In this document: positions 4,947-6,280 of the stretch, in pieces | How positions within the stretch are numbered: the first letter of the stretch is position 1 | Layout of the letters: each line of letters starts with the position of its first letter | Assembly (NCBI GenBank): GCA_947296775.1 | Contig: CAMYRF010000057.1 | Span: 1-6,280 of the forward strand | Direction: 5' to 3' | DNA: 6,280 bases | DNA from: an uncultured Mycoplasmatota bacterium | GTDB taxonomy: Bacteria; Bacillota_I; Bacilli_A; RF39; UBA660 | Translations under genes and position numbers: made by a program | The notes under the pieces: generated by a model | The model's database searches: none | The model's input: the letters and a program-made list of their open reading frames with translations, nothing else | Told to the model about the DNA's origin: nothing

Positions 4947-5546
4947 TCATAAATATTTTTTTATATACCTATATTGGCATTCAACCATTTTCGCATACTC
5001 ATCCGCAATAAGTGCGATTTTCCTATAAAAATCTACTAATTTAGAATATAAAGAAGAATTAGAAATTTCATAATAATCTTTCTCTAAGATATTAATTAGT
5101 CCTAAAGAATTAAGCACATATATTCTTTCGCTTAAAAGATTAAAATTCTCTTCCATTGTTAAATTTTCATAATCTAAAAAGCTATAAATACCACATCTAT
5201 CATTCCTAAATTTTTCCATACAATTAAAATGAGTATTACCAAAAAAGCTTTTAAGTATTTTATTAACATTTTCATCCATAAAACATAATGTATCTCTATT
5301 AGATTTTGTTCTAAGATAATCATCATTAAAACCAATTCTTTCCAAAAATTTAAAAGTCATAATAACTTCTAACTTATCACATACAAAGTCTGCAATATAA
5401 TTTTTTTCTTCCGGATTTATATAAAAAACAAAGTTAGTATCATTAACAATATTAGTTATTCTATTCCTATATTCTTCACCATATTGTTTAACATAAGAAT
5501 CAATTAAAAGCCCCTTTTTACTATTAAGTATTTCTAAAAAACTCAT
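4947..5546 (-). CDS. hypothetical protein, mostly helical, first gene of a two-gene unit
   Basis: I do not recognise this 199-residue protein. It looks soluble, with charged amphipathic stretches and many aromatic residues. The part at 131-160 (MEENFNLLSERIYVLNSLGL then INILEKDYYEI) has the helix-turn-strand rhythm of a winged helix, a weak hint only. The C-terminus (170-199) looks like one long helix. Cysteines at 56, 88, 109, 118 and 190 do not form a clear metal site. A longer reading from TTG at 5558 is possible (MVIAMSF), but the ATG at 5546 has GGTGAT at the right distance, so I use it. A good promoter lies just upstream. The HExxH protein gene follows 49 bases downstream and is probably co-transcribed, so the two products may work together. 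The gene ends in TGA. Confidence 0.75.
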   Translation of the reverse strand: MSFLEILNSKKGLLIDSYVKQYGEEYRNRITNIVNDTNFVFYINPEEKNYIADFVCDKLEVIMTFKFLERIGFNDDYLRTKSNRDTLCFMDENVNKILKSFFGNTHFNCMEKFRNDRCGIYSFLDYENLTMEENFNLLSERIYVLNSLGLINILEKDYYEISNSSLYSKLVDFYRKIALIADEYAKMVECQYRYIKKYL

Positions 5547-5562
5547 AGCAATCACCAAATAT

Positions 5563-5591
5563 ATTGTAACACAATAAAGAAAAATTGTTAA
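5563..5591 (-). promoter_or_regulatory. promoter of the two-gene unit
   Basis: On the minus strand, TTAACA (5586-5591), a 17-bp spacer and TACAAT (5563-5568) preceded by TGT form a strong sigma-A-type promoter with an extended -10. The predicted start near 5556 leaves a leader of about 10 nt before the ATG at 5546. This would exclude use of the TTG at 5558. Confidence 0.65.
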
Positions 5592-5603
5592 ATAAATAAC
5601 ACT

Positions 5604-5935
5604 TTATAAAACTATTGTATATGGATTTAAGCTTGTTTCTTCTCCAATTAAAGTTATACTCTATTTTAAATAAATAGCTGGATAAACATTATAATTATAA
5701 TCTGCAAAAAAATAATCTACACGTCCCGTTTTCATTACTGCCCAAACAACCGATGAAGATGAATGTGATTGTGGTGCCATAGTCCAATAATTATCATTTT
5801 TAAATAGATAACTATTATCTTTTGAGTTCCGTTTTAATTAGTCGCTATTGAGGTACTTCCATTTATATTTTTTATGTTTACTATTATAAACGAAAATTAT
5901 TCGTTTGAAAGCATTGTATTTTTACTATTCTTTTC
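5604..5935 (-). pseudogene. decayed end of a pilin-like or DUF6273-type surface protein
   Basis: One minus-strand frame carries protein-like sequence across about 110 codons but is broken by TAA (5838-5840) and TAG (5661-5663). Between them it reads NDNYWTMAPQSHSSSSVVWA and ends DYNYNVYPAIYLK. After the TAG it continues in the same frame as SITLIGEETSLNPYTIVL and a final TAA. This matches, from memory, the ending of repetitive Firmicutes surface or pilin-like proteins: W-x-M-S-P, then a Val/Gly-rich strand, (R)PVINLK, and G-G-D-G-T-x-x-N-P-Y-x-I. The upstream part (KRIIFVYNSKHKKYKWKYL) is less convincing, and the parent's N-terminus is gone. No promoter or SD for it is evident. It is a remnant, probably of an envelope protein; the family name is a memory-based guess. 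Confidence 0.6.
5888..5906. repeat. small inverted repeat in the decayed region
   Basis: AAACGAA (5888-5894) and TTCGTTT (5900-5906) form a perfect 7-bp inverted repeat with a 5-base spacer. A TATAAT overlaps its edge on the minus strand (5884-5889), but there is no -35. No T-run follows. It may be an old control site or chance. Confidence 0.3.
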
Positions 5936-5992
5936 TACCATATACATCATATCAAAAAAAAAGGTAATCTTTTTCTCTAGATATAGCATAGC

Positions 5993-6014
5993 AAAAAAAG
6001 AACCATAAGGTCCT
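5993..6014 (-). terminator. intrinsic terminator of the membrane protein gene
   Basis: On the minus strand AGGACC, loop TTAT, then GGTTCT (one G-U pair) is followed directly by a T-run (positions 5999-5993). The stem begins inside the TAG stop at 6013-6015. The stem is short, but the T-run is good. Confidence 0.65.
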
Positions 6015-6280
6015 AAAATTTTCTTTTAACAAAAAATCTAATCATTAATACTTCAAAAATAATATAGACAATTAAATAAACTATCATTAAAATTTCATTA
6101 AACACTCCAAGATCAAAACTATTAATAATAGCTGGAACATCTGATGGAATAAATTCAAAGAAACTAAAAGCATCACTTCTTAAATAATTAAGTTTTAAAT
6201 AAGTTACGATTCTTAAAAATATATCTACAATTACAATAAAATATACACAAGCATTAAAGTTTTTAAAAAAGAAAATTACA
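6013..6280 (-). CDS. membrane protein, C-terminal part (enters from beyond the window)
   Basis: An open minus-strand frame runs from the window edge to TAG at 6013-6015, giving the last 88 residues of a protein whose start lies beyond 6280. It contains two clear hydrophobic segments, at about 9-27 (NACVYFIVIVDIFLRIVTY) and 61-79 (NEILMIVYLIVYIIFEVLM). Between them is a loop of about 34 residues that begins with basic residues and then carries acidic and aromatic ones (SDAFSFFEFIPSDVP, 35-49). The end is basic (RFFVKRKF), so it probably sits in the cytoplasm. I do not recognise the family. The terminator overlaps the stop codon, so this gene ends its own transcript and is separate from the units downstream. 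Confidence 0.7.
   Translation of the reverse strand, partial: VIFFFKNFNACVYFIVIVDIFLRIVTYLKLNYLRSDAFSFFEFIPSDVPAIINSFDLGVFNEILMIVYLIVYIIFEVLMIRFFVKRKF

Noticed and set aside
1..6280. Mycoplasma-type code (TGA = Trp), given the AT content
   Set aside because: ruvB, the 109-residue protein and the 4947-5546 gene end in TGA at natural ends, and Trp is TGG throughout.

Overview
The window is a strongly AT-rich piece of a low-GC Gram-positive chromosome. Gene content (RuvAB, QueA, a zinc-ribbon thymidine kinase), short operons with strong Shine-Dalgarno (SD) sequences and classic hairpin-plus-T-run terminators point to Firmicutes. The style suggests an uncultured gut lineage of Bacilli or a Mollicutes relative (an inference). 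TGA is a stop in at least three genes and Trp is TGG, so the code is standard rather than the Mycoplasma one.

Right to left, because nearly all genes are on the minus strand: (a) 6013-6280, the C-terminus of a membrane protein with its terminator; (b) about 5604-5935, a decayed gene whose end looks like the C-terminal repeat domain of pilin-like surface proteins; (c) 3821-5591, a promoter and a two-gene unit encoding an unrecognised helical protein and a large acidic protein with an HExxH metalloprotease motif; (d) 3431-3777, a second decayed gene that still has a perfect terminator; (e) 2205-3430, ruvA as its own transcription unit, flanked by two small plus-strand elements; (f) 1-2248, an operon of a small membrane protein, tdk, ruvB and queA. 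Genes in (f) overlap or are only a few bases apart, and each SD lies inside the end of the previous gene.

The most interesting part is the ruvA neighbourhood. Upstream of ruvA is a predicted plus-strand RNA of about 123 nt (3274-3396). It has a good promoter, a perfect 5-prime hairpin at the predicted start, an internal CTCCTTTCTA identical to the 16S rRNA anti-SD tail, and an intrinsic terminator. Downstream of ruvA is a 40-codon plus-strand ORF with a hydrophobic core and an 11-base perfect SD, resembling small type I toxins but possibly frameshifted. The two loci share a CTAC-TC...TAGAAAGGAG layout, on opposite strands. A 9-bp perfect palindrome overlaps the ruvA -35 region and lies between the divergent ruvA and sRNA promoters. 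These elements separate ruvA from ruvB, which are usually adjacent.

All family assignments were made by eye from motifs; no database search was run.
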